From contig JBAMDO010000289.1 of the NCBI GenBank assembly GCA_037074765.1, positions 1 through 55,496 on the forward strand: a stretch of 55,496 nt of DNA, given 5' to 3'. The position numbers and the translations under genes were made by a program. Position 1 is the stretch's first letter. Every line of letters begins with the position of its first letter. The notes under the pieces are model-generated. The model was not told the origin of the DNA. It did no database searches and saw only the letters and a program-made list of their open reading frames with translations. The stretch comes from Mansonella perstans (taxonomy: Eukaryota > Nematoda > Chromadorea > Rhabditida > Onchocercidae). Of the stretch, positions 53,543 through 55,496 are shown in pieces.

Positions 53543-53579
53543 GTATTGGAATGAATGAATGAATGAATGAATGAATGAG
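53543..53579. repeat. AATG tetranucleotide microsatellite
   Basis: About eight GAAT/AATG units in a pure run. Confidence 0.88.
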
Positions 53580-54369
53580 GAATGTGATCCTAGGACCCCA
53601 AAGCTGATAATCAGGAAATAAAATAACATTGCTTGTTTATTCATTCGTTGAAATTCTCCAAAGAGATGGACACATCTTCTTTCTCTTATGCTTTCACTAA
53701 TGAAAATGAAAAGTTTAGAGAATTGAATTGACAAGAAATAGATGAATGAATAATTGGAAGAATAAATAAATTAATAATGATGAGATCGAAAGATGGATAA
53801 AATAAATAAAATTAACTTAAGAAAGAAATAAATTTTATCTAAGAAAATTCAGGGGAAAAAAAAAGCTACAATTTTTATCGCTTCATTAATTATTAGCCAA
53901 AACTGTGAGTAAAATTAAACTGTAAGTAAGATTAAATCATTAGATTGTCAAAATTTCCAAGGCTTTTCAAAATTTATTAATTTATGCAAAAAAAAAAATT
54001 ATTAGAGTAATGCTTTCAATAAAAGTACGAAGAGCAACTTTTTAAATCATATGAATTTTTTGAAAATTTGAAAGTTTATTTTAAATCATCAATAAATTCA
54101 ATACAAAATTTTTTTCGGTACATTTTGAAATATATATTCATTCTGTTGCTACCCTTTCAAAATCAAAATCATTTTAGTATGTTTATATAATTAGAATTTC
54201 TTCATAAGCCATAGAACGTTTTACTAAAACCAGTTTATTTTTTAACTTTTAGGCTTCAGTCATTTAAACCTAAAAGTTTAAAGTTTTTTTTACTGTTATA
54301 AAATTTTGTTTTTCACTACTTTAATTTACCCGTCAACATTTTGTTATAAATTACTAATTTACAGCAAAA

Positions 54370-54640
54370 TGGCGCAGTTGAACACAGTAAAAGCTTTATT
54401 GGCTTTTCGCTTCGGACACAAAAATTTTAACATCAATGATAGCGAAAAACAATAGAACAGATTTTTAGCTCTGAATTTTAGTCAGTCATCTTGATGCAGT
54501 TATTTCCTTTTACCTATCTTAAATATTGATGTGATTTGGCATACTGTCAATAAATTCATTCAGGAACTGAAGAAACAACTCACACAGAAAAGCATGACCT
54601 GTTTAGTAGAAAATGAATTAAAGTCCTATTTTTAATTTAA
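54370..54640 (+). pseudogene. Possible degraded coding fragment
   Basis: An ATG at 54370 opens a short frame (MAQLNTVKALLAFRFGHKNF, stop after 28 codons). A second frame near 54528 reads DVIWHTVNKFIQELKKQLTQ. Together they could be remnants of one broken coding sequence, perhaps a DNA-binding region of a transposase. I cannot name the family; this may be chance. Confidence 0.15.
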
Positions 54641-55496
54641 ACTAAATTAATTCTAAGTCGAAAAAAAAATAGAATTTAAAGGATAAAAAAAAGTAAAAGA
54701 TAGAAAATAAAATCCATCGATAGATGAAATAAGTAACTGAACTGATTAAATGATCTACATTAGAAAAAGCTCAAACAAAACTATTAAAAATCGATTTGTA
54801 TCGATTGAAACAAATTGATTGGAAATTTGTATTAATTGAATAAACTATTTATTTGAGATTGGAGCAATAAAATTGTCACCAAAATAAACTAACTGAACTG
54901 AATGTGACGACAAAGTGATGATGGCAAAGTAAATTTGTGGAAGTGAAGCAATTATATAAGAAGTATTTTTCAAAATACAAAGAACTGAATAAAGAAATTT
55001 CAGGCAAATTGTGAAGTGACGTAAAGCAGAAATGATATTCAAATATGGAAAAGTGTCAAATGTGTGAAAAGTGACAAAATTTATGTTAAATGTTAAACTC
55101 CCATTGAATAAATGTTACACAGAAACTTCCACTTATATTTTTCAATTAATAACTTAACGCAATAAATTTGTGAAGTTTGTGAATGGAAGGATGAGTTGAA
55201 AATTTAATTCAGGAAAGACACAAAGAAAGAGAGAAAGAGATAGAGAGAGAAGGAAAGAAAGAAAGATAATATGTAAAATTATTATTTGGAATGAAAGAAA
55301 ATTTTCGAATACTTTAATGTTAAAAATAAATTTATACAATTGACATTTATATTCATATGCATTGAAAAGTTTTCCGACTAATCCTGATCGATTGATTATC
55401 GATCGACTGATTATCTGATCGATTATCCAATTCGAATTATTCGTTTGCTCAAAAAAAAAAAAAAATAAATCGTTGAATTATTATGTTGCAAAGATG

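Larger units (their letters stand above)
44455..55496. other. Upstream of ANKRD50-like gene: repeat-rich, no supported gene
   Basis: 11 kb with microsatellites, minisatellites and A+T-rich filler. Weak coding candidates are 48065-48283 (minus), 52756-53010 (plus) and 54370-54640 (plus); none has a recognised domain. The promoter of the ANKRD50-like gene should lie in the first part, but no element can be named. Confidence 0.55.

Overview
The window is A+T-rich animal DNA and almost certainly nematode. It carries a GAR-2-type muscarinic acetylcholine receptor, TTTCAG-like splice acceptors, long introns packed with simple repeats, and an inserted piece of nematode-type 18S rRNA. A spirurid/filarial-like (clade III) worm would fit, but I infer this only from base composition and intron size.

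Two protein-coding genes can be rebuilt exon by exon; they converge tail to tail. (1) On the plus strand, 1314-21419, a ten-exon class A GPCR of about 600 aa is the counterpart of C. elegans GAR-2. It has a 12.4-kb first intron, all seven membrane segments, the DRY and NPxxY motifs, and a third cytoplasmic loop of about 265 residues split over five exons. (2) On the minus strand, 44454-25031, a seventeen-exon gene encodes about 1017 aa: a STAND-type P-loop NTPase domain followed by about 16-17 ankyrin repeats. Its best family match is ANKRD50. All 17 exons join in phase with GT-AG introns, so the model is strong although no transcript was seen.

Region by region: 1-1313 is upstream DNA with a degenerate ~150-186-bp tandem repeat. 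1314-21419 is the gar-2 gene. Its introns hold duplicated ~190-200-bp blocks, trinucleotide tracts, a ~188-bp sense-strand fragment of 18S rRNA (17370-17557), a 15-bp-arm hairpin beside a splice donor, and a degenerate repeat field ending at an exon. 21420-25030 is the 3.6-kb convergent intergenic region. 25031-44454 is the ANKRD50-like gene, with a 66-bp minisatellite and other repeats in its introns. 44455-55496 has no gene I can support; it holds 36-, 37- and 25-bp tandem repeats, CA/TG tracts, an AT-rich palindrome and a few low-confidence ORFs.

The two genes have no evident functional link: one encodes a surface acetylcholine receptor, the other a cytosolic scaffold whose vertebrate relative acts in endosomal recycling. 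I found no mobile element with a recognisable transposase, no tRNA gene, no spliced-leader gene and no CRISPR array. The main oddities are the rRNA insertion, the altered ligand-pocket residues of the receptor, the altered Walker B of the ANKRD50-like protein, and recurrent tandem duplications near 190-200 bp.
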